The notes: generated by a model from the sequence alone, not told the origin. 64,000 nt of DNA from Mucilaginibacter_A sp050955045 (GCA_050955045.1 JBPBQV010000030.1:1-64000); one strand, 5' to 3'; shown: positions 9,389 to 17,906, counted from the stretch's first letter. Numbers and translations: made by a program.

Positions 9389-10006
9389 TTAATCACTCTT
9401 TTCATTTTTATGCTGATCCAGTAATTTGTATCCTTTTAAAGTACATATTCCATAATTAAAATGCTCCAGCATTTGGTATTGCACTTTCCAGGTACTAAAC
9501 TCTGCAATAGGAAAAATAGCGGAATCAAAACCCATTTCTATCTGACTTAATCGCATTTTAGCTAATATTTTAACGTCTATATCCTGGCGGATAAAGCCTT
9601 GTTCTATTCCTTTGGTTAAAAGTTGCTCTAACGTTTTTACTAAAACATCAGCTTTAAATTTTTGAAATTCAGTCCAGGCTTCCGGGTGATATTTTTGCAA
9701 GTCATGAACAACAATCGGGTTGATTCTCGAAAATATTTCTTCCGAGCCTTTTATCATATTAATCATTTCTTCTATCACATTTGTAGAATTTTGTATGATA
9801 GACTTGATCTGGCATTCATCGTTATCCAGTTTTTTTTTGACCAATGCAATCACCAAATCATTTTTATCACCAAAAAACTGATAGATGGTTTTTTTAGACA
9901 TACCTAAATGTTTAGCTATATCGTCCATCGTTACGCTTTTAATACCAGCCTTTAAAAAAAGCTCTTCTCCACCCAGTATTATTCTTTCAATTTGATTAAA
10001 TGGCAT
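9389..10006 (-). CDS. TetR/AcrR-family regulator of the efflux operon
   Basis: This 205-residue protein has a classic N-terminal TetR helix-turn-helix (MDDIAKHLGMSKKTIYQFFGDKNDL, residues about 26-50) and a helical ligand-binding C-terminal part. It is the first gene before tolC-adaptor-pump on the same strand, 97 bases away, so it is probably a local repressor of the operon. A palindrome just upstream of its start (10021-10052) is a plausible operator and would make it self-regulated. The inducer is unknown. Confidence 0.88.
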   Translation of the reverse strand: MPFNQIERIILGGEELFLKAGIKSVTMDDIAKHLGMSKKTIYQFFGDKNDLVIALVKKKLDNDECQIKSIIQNSTNVIEEMINMIKGSEEIFSRINPIVVHDLQKYHPEAWTEFQKFKADVLVKTLEQLLTKGIEQGFIRQDIDVKILAKMRLSQIEMGFDSAIFPIAEFSTWKVQYQMLEHFNYGICTLKGYKLLDQHKNEKSD

Positions 10007-10020
10007 GACGAGTTAAAACT

Positions 10021-10052
10021 AAGGAAACAAAATCAGGTTTCAAAGTTTCCTT
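10021..10052. promoter_or_regulatory. Candidate TetR operator upstream of the efflux operon
   Basis: Eight-base arms AAGGAAAC (10021-10028) and GTTTCCTT (10045-10052) form a perfect inverted repeat with a 16-base centre, 15 bases before the TetR start. A second, inner repeat of GTTTC/GAAAC type overlaps it. Size and place fit a TetR operator; binding is inferred. Confidence 0.4.
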
Positions 10053-10123
10053 TTTGTTTAATTATTAGTTACAATCAAATGGTTAAACGCAATCGGCCTT
10101 AAACAAGCAGCTTAAAAAACAAA

Positions 10124-10137
10124 ATGCTTCTTTTAGC
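10124..10137 (-). repeat. Dispersed uptake-like motif, GAAG class
   Basis: Core match ATGCTTCTTTTA in the 176-base gap between the two TetR genes, about 45 bases after the stop of the second one. Confidence 0.7.
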
Positions 10138-10182
10138 ACCTATTTTTTATTTTGATGTTTCAATCACTATTAAGTTACAGCC

Positions 10183-10800
10183 TTACAGTGTTTTTAAACC
10201 ATTTAAAAGAATACTAAGCAGAAGTTTTTTTTGTGCGTACATAATTTCGTACTGTTCTACATCCGGAAAAATTGGTTGTTTGTGTTTATCAAATATGTTT
10301 TGTACACTATCCAATGCATTGAAAATCAATTCAATAATTTCCTGTAAATTATGTGTTTCGGCAAAAGTATCGCTTACTTGTTTGCGGTAAAGTTCTGTTA
10401 GTAAGTTAACTTCTGTTTGATGTATTTCCCGTATAATATTCCAAATAGAATCAGGTATATTCTGTTGATGTAGCCGGAAATAATCAAAAAAGTTATAATG
10501 AGAAGAGATGGTGCGGTGTATTCTTTGCAGAACAAAGTAGAATGCTTCGTTTATCGTGCAATTTTGGTTAAGCTTGTGTTGTAGTGCAGCTAGGTATTCA
10601 TCAGAAAGTTTCCGGATAACGCCAGCATAAAGCTGACTTTTATCCGGAAAGTAATAATACAATAATGCTTTAGACATTGAAAGATCACCAGCAATTTCGT
10701 TCATTGTAGTTTTGGAATAACCATAATGAGAAAAACGCTTGTAAGCGGCATCCAGGATTTGTTTTTTCTTAAGTTCCTGTGGATCTGAAGTATTAGACAT
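10183..10800 (-). CDS. TetR/AcrR-family transcriptional regulator
   Basis: This 205-residue regulator has the TetR helix-turn-helix (TTMNEIAGDLSMSKALLYYYFPDKSQLY, residues about 30-58) and a helical C-terminal sensor region. It lies 176 bases upstream of the efflux TetR on the same strand and 70 bases downstream of the ABC1 kinase gene. It may act on the efflux operon as a second input or on unlinked genes. It is not a recent duplicate of its neighbour: the two share little beyond the DNA-binding helices. Confidence 0.85.
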   Translation of the reverse strand: MSNTSDPQELKKKQILDAAYKRFSHYGYSKTTMNEIAGDLSMSKALLYYYFPDKSQLYAGVIRKLSDEYLAALQHKLNQNCTINEAFYFVLQRIHRTISSHYNFFDYFRLHQQNIPDSIWNIIREIHQTEVNLLTELYRKQVSDTFAETHNLQEIIELIFNALDSVQNIFDKHKQPIFPDVEQYEIMYAQKKLLLSILLNGLKTL

Positions 10801-10870
10801 TTTTAGATTTAACCAAATTTTTACGTTTTTTATTCCCGATAAAACATATACTGCTTTTACCAGATAAAAA

Positions 10871-12193
10871 TTAGTAAGCTAATAATACATGCGGCCGGTA
10901 AGTATCTGTTTTAACCTGAGCTTTTAATTCGTGCAAAATATTATACAAGCCAAAGTTTGTACGGTTAACATAGATAAAATGTTTTACACCTCGTGCTTGT
11001 TTAAATTCAGGCATCTTGGCAATTTTCTCCCCAAAAGCATATAATTGATTGAAGAAACCACTTTCGCTAAAATTAAAACTCTTTGTCATATAAGGTTTGG
11101 CAAATAAGCCAATCATTTCTTTATAAGCCTGATAATAAAACTCAATTTGCTGCGGAGAATCTTTTGGTAAAATCATTTCCAACTGGCGGAAAGCTTTAAT
11201 TGTTTCTTCTTTGTTTTGAAGCAGATCTGTAGAAGTAGTAGAAAAAAACGGATAATAAAAATCATCAGGCATTTCCTTAATGCAACCAAAATCAATTACG
11301 CCTAATTTACCTTCCGGTGTAATCATAAAATTTCCCGGATGCGGGTCAGCATGAACGGCACGTAACTCATGCTGCTGGAAATTATAAAAATCCCACAAAG
11401 CCTGGCCAATCAAATTACGTTCTTCCTGCGAAGGATTACTTTGCAGATATTCCTTTAAATGTTTCCCTTCCAGCCAGCTCATCGTGATGATACGCTTTTT
11501 TGAAAGTTCTGGATAATAAGTTGGGAAAACAACATTTTCTAAGTTTTTACAAGCTTCCGTAAACTCAATCGAACGGCGCACTTCCAGCTCATAATCCGTT
11601 TCTTCCAGTAAACGTTCTTCTACTTCACGCATATAAATATCCAGTTCTTTCTCGCTCATGCCCAAAAGGCGAAAAGCAAAAGGTTTAACCAGTTTTAAAT
11701 CCGAAGAAATAGAATCGCCAACGCCAGGATATTGGATTTTAACCGCTAATTTTTGTCCGTTTAATTCCGCCTGATGAACTTGTCCAATCGAAGCCGCATT
11801 GGTAGATTTCAGGTTAAATTTATCGTAAATCTGCTCCGGCGATTTACCAAAATATTTGCGAAAAGTCTGCACAATTAGCGGACCAGAAAGCGGCGGCGCA
11901 TTATATTGCGATTGTGAGAATTTATCTACATAAGCCGTTGGCAAAATATTTTTGTCCATGCTCAGCATCTGCGCTACTTTTAGCGCGCTGCCTTTCAGTT
12001 CACTTAAAGATTCATAAATATCGGCCGCATTATCCTCATTCAACTCGTCCTTATTCATGCTTGGGTTGAACAGTTTTTTAGAATAATGCTTCACATAATT
12101 TCCGCCAATTTTAAAACCCGTTGTTACAAACTTGGCTGATCGTTGTACTTTAGATGTTGGTATGCTATTTTGTTCTTTATTTTCTTCGCTCAT
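10871..12193 (-). CDS. ABC1/AarF/UbiB-family atypical kinase
   Basis: This 440-residue protein belongs to the COQ8/UbiB family of kinase-like ATPases, which in other organisms support lipid-quinone and isoprenoid metabolism. Visible family marks are the N-terminal K-x-x-Q signature (here SALKVAQMLSMD, with Val-Ala in place of the usual residues), the ATP-binding lysine in KLAVKIQYPG, the catalytic loop AVHADPHPGNFMI and the metal-binding VIDFG. There is no membrane anchor at the C-terminus. The start codon is the last part of a dispersed motif copy, which fixes the start at 12193. The TetR/COQ9-like gene lies 123 bases upstream, and the two are probably cotranscribed. Substrate unknown. Confidence 0.88.
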   Translation of the reverse strand: MSEENKEQNSIPTSKVQRSAKFVTTGFKIGGNYVKHYSKKLFNPSMNKDELNEDNAADIYESLSELKGSALKVAQMLSMDKNILPTAYVDKFSQSQYNAPPLSGPLIVQTFRKYFGKSPEQIYDKFNLKSTNAASIGQVHQAELNGQKLAVKIQYPGVGDSISSDLKLVKPFAFRLLGMSEKELDIYMREVEERLLEETDYELEVRRSIEFTEACKNLENVVFPTYYPELSKKRIITMSWLEGKHLKEYLQSNPSQEERNLIGQALWDFYNFQQHELRAVHADPHPGNFMITPEGKLGVIDFGCIKEMPDDFYYPFFSTTSTDLLQNKEETIKAFRQLEMILPKDSPQQIEFYYQAYKEMIGLFAKPYMTKSFNFSESGFFNQLYAFGEKIAKMPEFKQARGVKHFIYVNRTNFGLYNILHELKAQVKTDTYRPHVLLAY

Positions 12194-12207
12194 ACTGTTT
12201 TTATCGG
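12192..12207 (-). repeat. Dispersed motif, ACAG class, containing a start codon
   Basis: Read on the minus strand it is CCGATAAAAACAGTAT, and its final AT begins the ATG of the ABC1 kinase gene. The motif therefore occupies the place of the ribosome-binding region. Confidence 0.75.
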
Positions 12208-12316
12208 CAAATAATTGGTGTCTTAATAAAAAGTGAAGAGCGATTTAGCGCTCCTCAAATTCTTATATTTTTCGCTTTTCAAATTGCTTGATTGTTTCGT
12301 CGCTCTCTGCTCCAAT

Positions 12317-12970
12317 TCAAATCTTCATCTTCTCTCTAAATCCACCATTCTTCACCAAAAACTTGCCATAATCCAGTAAATTATCAACCGGCGAACGTTG
12401 GAACAAATCGAAGGTAACATTTACACCTTTTTCAATCGCTTCATCTGTTCTTTCAAAACCTTTGGATTCATCGTTCACCCAAAAATTCAACACAAAACCA
12501 AACTGAATCCATAGCGCATCTTTGTAACGGTTGGCTAAAAATTTACGATCAGCCAGCTCGCCGGTTTCGATACCTTCCTGCAAAATTTGTACGCTGAAGT
12601 TTTCAAACTCTTCTTTCAAGCCAGCGTAAATTTTTGGTGTGCCCATGCCTTTTGCAGCACGTTTGCTGCTGAAAACAGCAAAACTTCTTTTGCTTTTCAA
12701 TAATTCAAAAAAGCTGTAAAAAAAGGATAGGGCTTTTTCGCGCGCTGTATATTGTGGCCAAACTTCTTGCGTTTTTATTTCTACTATGGTTTTTAAGGCG
12801 AGATCCGTCCAGATGCTTTGTTCTGCACCTTCAAACGAACCAAAATGCTGATAAAATTCCTCTTCGGAAAACTCATTTTTTTTTGCGAAAATATAAACCG
12901 ATTTAGGTTGTTCTCCTTCGGTTAGCACATAATCAATATAATCGTTCTGGATTTTTTCTGTTGAAACCAT
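12317..12970 (-). CDS. TetR-fold protein with weak DNA-binding helices (COQ9-like?)
   Basis: This 217-residue all-helical protein has the layout of a TetR family member. The N-terminal segment lines up with a TetR helix-turn-helix, but it is acidic and poorly conserved in the recognition helix (FAKKNEFSEEEFYQHFGSFEGAE), so DNA binding is uncertain. The C-terminal region resembles a TetR sensor domain. Its pairing with an ABC1 kinase recalls eukaryotic COQ8 and COQ9; COQ9 is a TetR-fold lipid-binding protein without DNA binding. That reading is inference, and an ordinary repressor is the other option. The start is at 12970, preceded by a degenerate plus an exact motif copy. Confidence 0.65.
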   Translation of the reverse strand: MVSTEKIQNDYIDYVLTEGEQPKSVYIFAKKNEFSEEEFYQHFGSFEGAEQSIWTDLALKTIVEIKTQEVWPQYTAREKALSFFYSFFELLKSKRSFAVFSSKRAAKGMGTPKIYAGLKEEFENFSVQILQEGIETGELADRKFLANRYKDALWIQFGFVLNFWVNDESKGFERTDEAIEKGVNVTFDLFQRSPVDNLLDYGKFLVKNGGFREKMKI

Positions 12971-12995
12971 GATTTTTATCGGATAAAAGAAGTAT
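12968..12995. repeat. Back-to-back motif copies, one degenerate
   Basis: A plus-strand GAAG copy (12982-12995) abuts a degenerate minus-strand copy, CCGATAAAAATCATG, whose ATG is the start codon of the TetR-fold gene. Confidence 0.6.
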
Positions 12996-13093
12996 CTAAT
13001 TTTGCTATGAATTTACGAACTATTTGAACGCAAACCCTTAATTGTAAATTGTTTGATGCTGAGCTGACAAACCGTATTTCCTCAAAAAACATC

Positions 13094-13107
13094 GGTAAAA
13101 ACAGCAT
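13094..13107 (+). repeat. Dispersed motif, ACAG class, touching a stop codon
   Basis: GGTAAAAACAGCAT ends on the last base of the flavin reductase stop codon; on the gene strand the TAA runs straight into ATGCTG. Confidence 0.7.
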
Positions 13108-13745
13108 TAATCTACGTGTAATTCTTCTGGAAACTTATTGGGTTTGGCATAACTTAAACGCGCCAGTTTTTTTGTGGTGTGATAACTATCCAAACCGGAA
13201 GCGGTAACAGAACCAAGTTTTTCCAGATCAACAAAACCATCTTTTGCAACAAAATCTTCATTCACTTTCACCCATTTTATTTCACCAATGATGATGCTGG
13301 TTTCGTTGTGGCTTACAGGCATCACTTCCTTCAGTTCCAAACCAATCGATAGCGAAGATTCTAAAATATAAGGTGCTTTAAAACCGTCAAGATAAGCTTC
13401 TGTAAAACCACAATGTTTAAACTCAGAATCGCCGGAAGGATAACGTGCGCTTGCCTGATGTGCTTCTTTGTACCAATCGGCCAGTACATTATTCAAGGTA
13501 TAAAAACCAGTTGTTTTGATGTTTTTCAAGGTATCGTGCTGCGGACCGGGCGGACGGGCAACCATGCCAACCAACGGCGGATTGGCACCAAGATGAAAGA
13601 TTGAACTAAAAACAGAAAGATTGGTATTTCCAGCTTCGTCAATTGTTCCAAGTAATTGCAAACTTTTAAAACCACCCAAACTGTTAATAAACATAGCTCG
13701 GTATTGCTTTTCCATTTGCCTTAATGCATCGTAATTATAGATCAT
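13107..13745 (-). CDS. Flavin reductase-like (FMN-binding split-barrel) protein
   Basis: This 212-residue protein matches the flavin reductase-like domain: LQLLGTIDEAGNTNLSVFSSIFHLGANPPLVGM is the typical FMN-binding first half, and a conserved STRP-like segment follows (TTGFYTLNNVL). Such proteins bind FMN and either reduce free flavin or serve as flavoproteins in aromatic metabolism. It lies 3 bases after the SDR stop, so the two are translationally linked. In the setting of two photolyases, which use FAD, a role in flavin supply or repair is attractive but inferred. Confidence 0.82.
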   Translation of the reverse strand: MIYNYDALRQMEKQYRAMFINSLGGFKSLQLLGTIDEAGNTNLSVFSSIFHLGANPPLVGMVARPPGPQHDTLKNIKTTGFYTLNNVLADWYKEAHQASARYPSGDSEFKHCGFTEAYLDGFKAPYILESSLSIGLELKEVMPVSHNETSIIIGEIKWVKVNEDFVAKDGFVDLEKLGSVTASGLDSYHTTKKLARLSYAKPNKFPEELHVD

Positions 13746-13748
13746 AAT

Positions 13749-14465
13749 TTAAAGTGGTTTTAAGGAAGATAATCCACCATCAATATTGATGATTTGTCCA
13801 GTTATCCAGGAACTATCGTCTGATAGCAAAAATTTTGCTGCTGCAGCCATATCGTCCGGCTGTCCGAATTTGCCCAGCGGATGTCTTTTTGCAGAAGCTT
13901 CCTGCTTTTCTGTTGTATTTAATAAATGCTGGGCCAGCGGCGTGTTGGTAAGCGAAGGCGCAATTACGTTAACCCGGATTTTGCTGGTTACAAACTCTGC
14001 CGCCAAAGAAACAGCCAGACTTTCAATCGCACCTTTGGAAGCTGCAATACTGGTATGATAACTCATGCCGGTGCGTGCGGCAACGGTACTGAATAAAACC
14101 ACAGAAGCGTTTTCGGCAGCTTTCAAAGCTTTTAATGAAGATTGAATTAAAGAAACGGCACCCAAAACATTCAGTGTAAAATCCTTTAAATAATCTTCGC
14201 GGTTTAAACGTTGAAAAGGTTTTAAGTTGATAGAACCAACGGAATAAACCAAACCATGAATTTGATCTGGAAGCTGGGCCGCAAAACTGTTATCATCCGC
14301 AGTAAAATCATGTGGAATATGAGTTACATTTTCGGATAATTCTGTACCCGCGGTTCTGGAAATTACAAAAACTTTTGCGCCTGCTGCAACCAATTGTTTT
14401 ACCAATGCCAAGCCAATTCCAGAACTTCCGCCTGCAACTACAACATTTTTCTGTTCGAAATTCAT
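13749..14465 (-). CDS. Short-chain dehydrogenase with altered active site
   Basis: I chose the ATG at 14465, since it gives the normal SDR start just before the nucleotide-binding motif AGGSSGIG (residues 11-18); a longer frame reaching 14564 has no family support. The protein is 238 residues. The usual Tyr-x-x-x-Lys is changed: Lys144 is present (SIAASKGAIESL), but Ile140 stands where Tyr is expected, with Tyr136 and His137 nearby. I recall relatives with His-x-x-Ile-x-x-x-Lys, so this may be a real subfamily. It is cotranscribed with the flavin reductase and divergent from the DUF2256 and photolyase genes. Confidence 0.85.
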   Translation of the reverse strand: MNFEQKNVVVAGGSSGIGLALVKQLVAAGAKVFVISRTAGTELSENVTHIPHDFTADDNSFAAQLPDQIHGLVYSVGSINLKPFQRLNREDYLKDFTLNVLGAVSLIQSSLKALKAAENASVVLFSTVAARTGMSYHTSIAASKGAIESLAVSLAAEFVTSKIRVNVIAPSLTNTPLAQHLLNTTEKQEASAKRHPLGKFGQPDDMAAAAKFLLSDDSSWITGQIINIDGGLSSLKPL

Positions 14466-14479
14466 GCTTCTTTTATCGG
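14464..14479 (-). repeat. Dispersed motif, GAAG class, containing a start codon
   Basis: On the minus strand, CCGATAAAAGAAGCAT supplies the first two bases of the SDR ATG start codon. This supports the shorter SDR start. Confidence 0.75.
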
Positions 14480-14566
14480 CTAAATTTGTTAGCTTTTGGT
14501 AGATAACATAAGTTGTATTTGTTTGTTCATCTTTAAAACATAAACCTTTGCTGATATAAAGCATTT

Positions 14567-14713
14567 ATGCCGGAAGTAAAAAAATATACAAAATCTAATT
14601 TACCTTCTAAAATTTGTGTACAATGCGGCCGGCCTTTTAACTGGCGCAAAAAGTGGGAGAAATGTTGGGATGAAGTAAAATATTGCAGTGATCAGTGTCG
14701 AAGAGCTAAATAA
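14567..14713 (+). CDS. DUF2256 small zinc-ribbon protein
   Basis: This 48-residue frame has a clear family signature: LPSKICVQCGRPFNWRKKW, then WDEVKYCSDQC. The four cysteines (17, 20, 40 and 44) form two CxxC-type pairs that should bind zinc. In my recollection DUF2256 proteins recur beside cryptochrome and photolyase genes, and this one lies 60 bases before a DASH cryptochrome on the same strand. Its function is unknown; an RNA- or protein-binding accessory of light-response loci is the best guess. It diverges from the SDR gene. Confidence 0.9.
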   Translation: MPEVKKYTKSNLPSKICVQCGRPFNWRKKWEKCWDEVKYCSDQCRRAK

Positions 14714-14773
14714 GCTGAAAATTCAATTATCAGAAATAACCATTTTATGCTTAATTTGTAATGATTATAAATT

Positions 14774-16225
14774 ATGAGTAAAACGATTTTAGTTTGGTTT
14801 AGAAATGATTTGCGGGTGCATGATAATGAAGTATTAACCGAAGCGGTTAATAAAGCTGATGCAATTGTTCCGGTATATTGTTTTGATCCGTTTTATTACC
14901 GCCATACTTCTTTTAACACACAAAAAATTGGCAACTTCCGGGCACGTTTTATCAGTGAATCTGTGGCTGATTTACGGCAGTCGTTAAAAAATTTAGGCGG
15001 AGAATTGATCGTTCGTATGGGCGATCCAACAGTAATTATTCCGGAGTTGGCGCAGCAATATCAGGTAACAGAAGTTTACCATCACCGGGAAGTTGCTTTT
15101 GAAGAAACTAATATTTCTTCTACTTTAGAAACCGCTTTATGGAAACTCAAACTAAATTTAAAACACTTTATTGGCCATACTTTACACAATAAAGAAGATT
15201 TACCTTTTCCGATTAAAGATATTCCGGATGCTTTTGCTTCATTTCGGAAAAAAGTAGAACGCGATAGTCAGGTACGTCGTTGTGCCATCTCACCTCAGAA
15301 AATAACAACGCCCGAAATTACAGATGCTGGCGAAATTCCAACGCTTGCAGAACTTGGCTTAATAGAACCTTTTGATGATGAACGCGCCGTAATGCGTTTT
15401 ACCGGCGGAGAAACTGAAGCTTTAAAAAGATTGCACAATTTTGCTGGAGAAGAAAATCAGCTTAAAACCTACAAAGAGGGCAGCAATGCGGTTTTGGGAA
15501 CCGATTTTTCTAATATCATGTCGGTTTGGTTATCAATGGGTTGCATTTCGCCGCGACAAATTTACTGGGAAGTGCAGCAATACGAAAAAGCACATGGCAG
15601 CAACACGTTAACGCATGCTATTATGCTGGAATTACTCTGGCGCGATTACTACCGTTTTATGTTTAAAAAATACGGTAACCAATTTTTTCAGAAAGAAGGT
15701 TTTAAAAAACAAGCACCACCGGAAGCCGCAAACAAGGAAGAGCTGCTGGAAAAATGGAAAGCCGGCCAAACTGGTGTACCGTTTATTGATGCCATAATGC
15801 GCGAAATTAAGGCAAGTGGTTATACCAGCATACGCGGAAGGCAAAATGCAGCCAGTTTTTTGGTGAAAGATTTGCAGGCAGACTGGACTTGCGGTGCGGC
15901 TTATTTTGAGGAGAAACTGATTGATTACAGTTCGGCAACCAATTGGGGTAACTGGGCTTCTATTGCTGGCGTGGGCAATGATCCGAAGGAAAACCGTTCT
16001 GTAAATGTAATTAAGCAGGCCGGAGAAGCTGATCCGAAAGGCCAGTATGTAAAACTTTGGGTGCCCGAATTAAATGCAATTACTGGGAAACAAATTCATA
16101 CACCATTTTTTTTATCGGAAGAAGAGCTGGCCGTTTATGGAATCCGGTTGGGGCGAGATTATCCAAAATTAATTATCGAACCTAAATGGCAAAAACTGGC
16201 GGATAAAAATGCCACTATTTTTTAA
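14774..16225 (+). CDS. DASH-family cryptochrome/photolyase
   Basis: This 483-residue flavoprotein has the photolyase N-terminal alpha/beta domain (ILVWFRNDLRVHDNEVL) and a helical FAD-binding domain (about residues 200-480). The DASH type is indicated by HTLHNKEDLPF and IPDAFASFRKKVE, and the FAD region contains GRQNAASFLVKDLQADW and NWGNWASIAGVGND. Family members repair cyclobutane dimers in single-stranded or looped DNA, or sense blue light, usually with an antenna folate. A motif copy is read inside the gene at 14904-14917 (HTSFNTQ). It follows DUF2256 and precedes a second, unrelated photolyase. Confidence 0.93.
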   Translation: MSKTILVWFRNDLRVHDNEVLTEAVNKADAIVPVYCFDPFYYRHTSFNTQKIGNFRARFISESVADLRQSLKNLGGELIVRMGDPTVIIPELAQQYQVTEVYHHREVAFEETNISSTLETALWKLKLNLKHFIGHTLHNKEDLPFPIKDIPDAFASFRKKVERDSQVRRCAISPQKITTPEITDAGEIPTLAELGLIEPFDDERAVMRFTGGETEALKRLHNFAGEENQLKTYKEGSNAVLGTDFSNIMSVWLSMGCISPRQIYWEVQQYEKAHGSNTLTHAIMLELLWRDYYRFMFKKYGNQFFQKEGFKKQAPPEAANKEELLEKWKAGQTGVPFIDAIMREIKASGYTSIRGRQNAASFLVKDLQADWTCGAAYFEEKLIDYSSATNWGNWASIAGVGNDPKENRSVNVIKQAGEADPKGQYVKLWVPELNAITGKQIHTPFFLSEEELAVYGIRLGRDYPKLIIEPKWQKLADKNATIF

Positions 16226-16321
16226 GAAGCTCATAGCTGTCAGCAAAACAGATACTTTCCTATAATATTTGCTTTGCAATCTAAATTGCTGCTCGCTAAA
16301 AGCCAACAACTTCTCAAACCT

Positions 16322-16337
16322 ATGCTTCTTTTATCGG
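16322..16337 (-). repeat. Dispersed motif, GAAG class
   Basis: An extended copy (ATGCTTCTTTTATCGG) whose end lies 10 bases before the GTG start of the iron-sulfur photolyase. Confidence 0.7.
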
Positions 16338-16347
16338 TTAAAAATGG

Positions 16348-17883
16348 GTGAAAAAAACCTTACGCCTTATTCTTGGTGATCAGCTTATCAGTACACATTC
16401 CTGGTTTCAAAACAAAAACCCAGAAACGGTTTATGTTTTGATGGAAATGATGCAGGAGCAAACCTATGTTAAACATCATATTCAAAAAATTCTGGCTTTT
16501 TTTGCAGCGATGCGGAATTTTGCTTATCAGCTGCAAAAAGCTGGCCATCAGGTTATTTACCTTAAATTAAATGATCCGGAAAATGTACAAACACTGGATG
16601 AAAACCTGCAAAAAATCATCGATAAAAACAGTATTCAAGCTTTTGAATATTTACTGCCGGATGAATATCGGTTGGATCAGCAATTAAAAAATTTCTGTAA
16701 AAATCTTAGCATTCCTACCAAAGCTTACGATACCGAACATTTTTTTACACTGCGGGAAGAAGTAGGCGATTTTTTTGCCGGAAAAAAGCAGTTGATTATG
16801 GAAAGCTTTTACCGGCACATGCGGCAAAAGTATAATTTGCTGATGAACGGAAACGAACCGGTTGGCGGTTTGTGGAATTTTGATGTAGATAACCGGAACC
16901 GTTATGACAAGAAAGTTCCGTTACCTGAACCTTTGGTTTTTGACCATGATTTAACAGAAATCAGAACAATAATTGACGGGCTAAAAGTTCCATATTTTGG
17001 CAAAGTTGAAGCAAATAAAGTCGAACTGCCGCTTTCCCGAAAAGAAGCTTTAAAGTTGATTGATTATTTCTGCCAGAACCTTTTGCCGCATTTTGGCACT
17101 TATGAAGATGCCATGTTACAGCAACATGCATCACTTTTTCATTCGAGGTTATCGTTTGCGTTGAACATCAAATTAATATCGCCAAAAGAAGTAGTCAGTC
17201 AGGCAATAATGGCTTGGCAACATCGGCAAAACGAAATTACTTTACCACAAATAGAAGGTTTTGTACGGCAAATTTTGGGCTGGCGCGAATATATGCGCGG
17301 TTTATATTGGAAAAAAATGCCTGAATTTAAGGAGAAAAACTTCTTTAATCATCAGGCCGAATTGCCAATATGGTTTTGGACAGGAGAAACTAAAATGAAT
17401 TGTTTAAGGCACAGCATCGGGCAATCGCTAAATCTGGGCTGGGCGCATCACATCCAACGGCTGATGATTATCGGTAACTTTGCTTTGTTGATGGGCGCAA
17501 ATCCGGATGAAGTAGATGACTGGTATTTAGGCGTTTATGTAGATGCAATGCAATGGGTGCAGTTGCCAAACACGCGCGGCATGAGCCAGTTTGCAGATGG
17601 CGGAATGGTAGGCACAAAACCTTATGTAGCTTCTGCAGCCTACATCAACAAAATGAGCGATTACTGCGGAAGCTGTTTTTATGACCGAAATAAGAAGTAT
17701 GGCGAAAAAGCTTGTCCGTACAACAGTTTGTACTGGGATTTTCTCTCCCGAAATGAAAGTTTACTGGCTAATAATCAACGCTTAAAATTGATTTACGGAA
17801 ATCTGCATCGCTTAAAACCTGATGATCTGGAAAAAATTTTAGAACAGGCAGCTGTTTATAAAAGTATGGTTAATGAGTTGTAA
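16348..17883 (+). CDS. Iron-sulfur bacterial cryptochrome/photolyase (FeS-BCP, (6-4) type)
   Basis: This 511-residue protein belongs to the family of Agrobacterium PhrB, which repairs (6-4) photoproducts and carries FAD, a lumazine antenna and a [4Fe-4S] cluster. The four cluster cysteines are all present: Cys352 (MNCLRHS), Cys440 and Cys443 (YCGSCFYD) and Cys456 (KACPYN). The N-terminal half is a cryptochrome-like alpha/beta domain starting LRLILGDQL. The start is GTG at 16348; an ATG 4 bases earlier is in another frame and an in-frame stop lies just upstream. With the DASH gene, the locus covers two kinds of UV lesion. Confidence 0.94.
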   Translation: MKKTLRLILGDQLISTHSWFQNKNPETVYVLMEMMQEQTYVKHHIQKILAFFAAMRNFAYQLQKAGHQVIYLKLNDPENVQTLDENLQKIIDKNSIQAFEYLLPDEYRLDQQLKNFCKNLSIPTKAYDTEHFFTLREEVGDFFAGKKQLIMESFYRHMRQKYNLLMNGNEPVGGLWNFDVDNRNRYDKKVPLPEPLVFDHDLTEIRTIIDGLKVPYFGKVEANKVELPLSRKEALKLIDYFCQNLLPHFGTYEDAMLQQHASLFHSRLSFALNIKLISPKEVVSQAIMAWQHRQNEITLPQIEGFVRQILGWREYMRGLYWKKMPEFKEKNFFNHQAELPIWFWTGETKMNCLRHSIGQSLNLGWAHHIQRLMIIGNFALLMGANPDEVDDWYLGVYVDAMQWVQLPNTRGMSQFADGGMVGTKPYVASAAYINKMSDYCGSCFYDRNKKYGEKACPYNSLYWDFLSRNESLLANNQRLKLIYGNLHRLKPDDLEKILEQAAVYKSMVNEL

Positions 17884-17892
17884 TTTTTAGGC

Positions 17893-17906
17893 GATAAAAG
17901 AAGCAT
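17893..17906 (+). repeat. Dispersed motif, GAAG class
   Basis: GATAAAAGAAGCAT, 9 bases after the photolyase stop. Confidence 0.7.

Noticed and set aside
14466..14564. Upstream extension of the SDR gene
   Set aside because: The added residues do not belong to the SDR fold, and the ATG at 14465 sits in a motif copy, as in two other genes.
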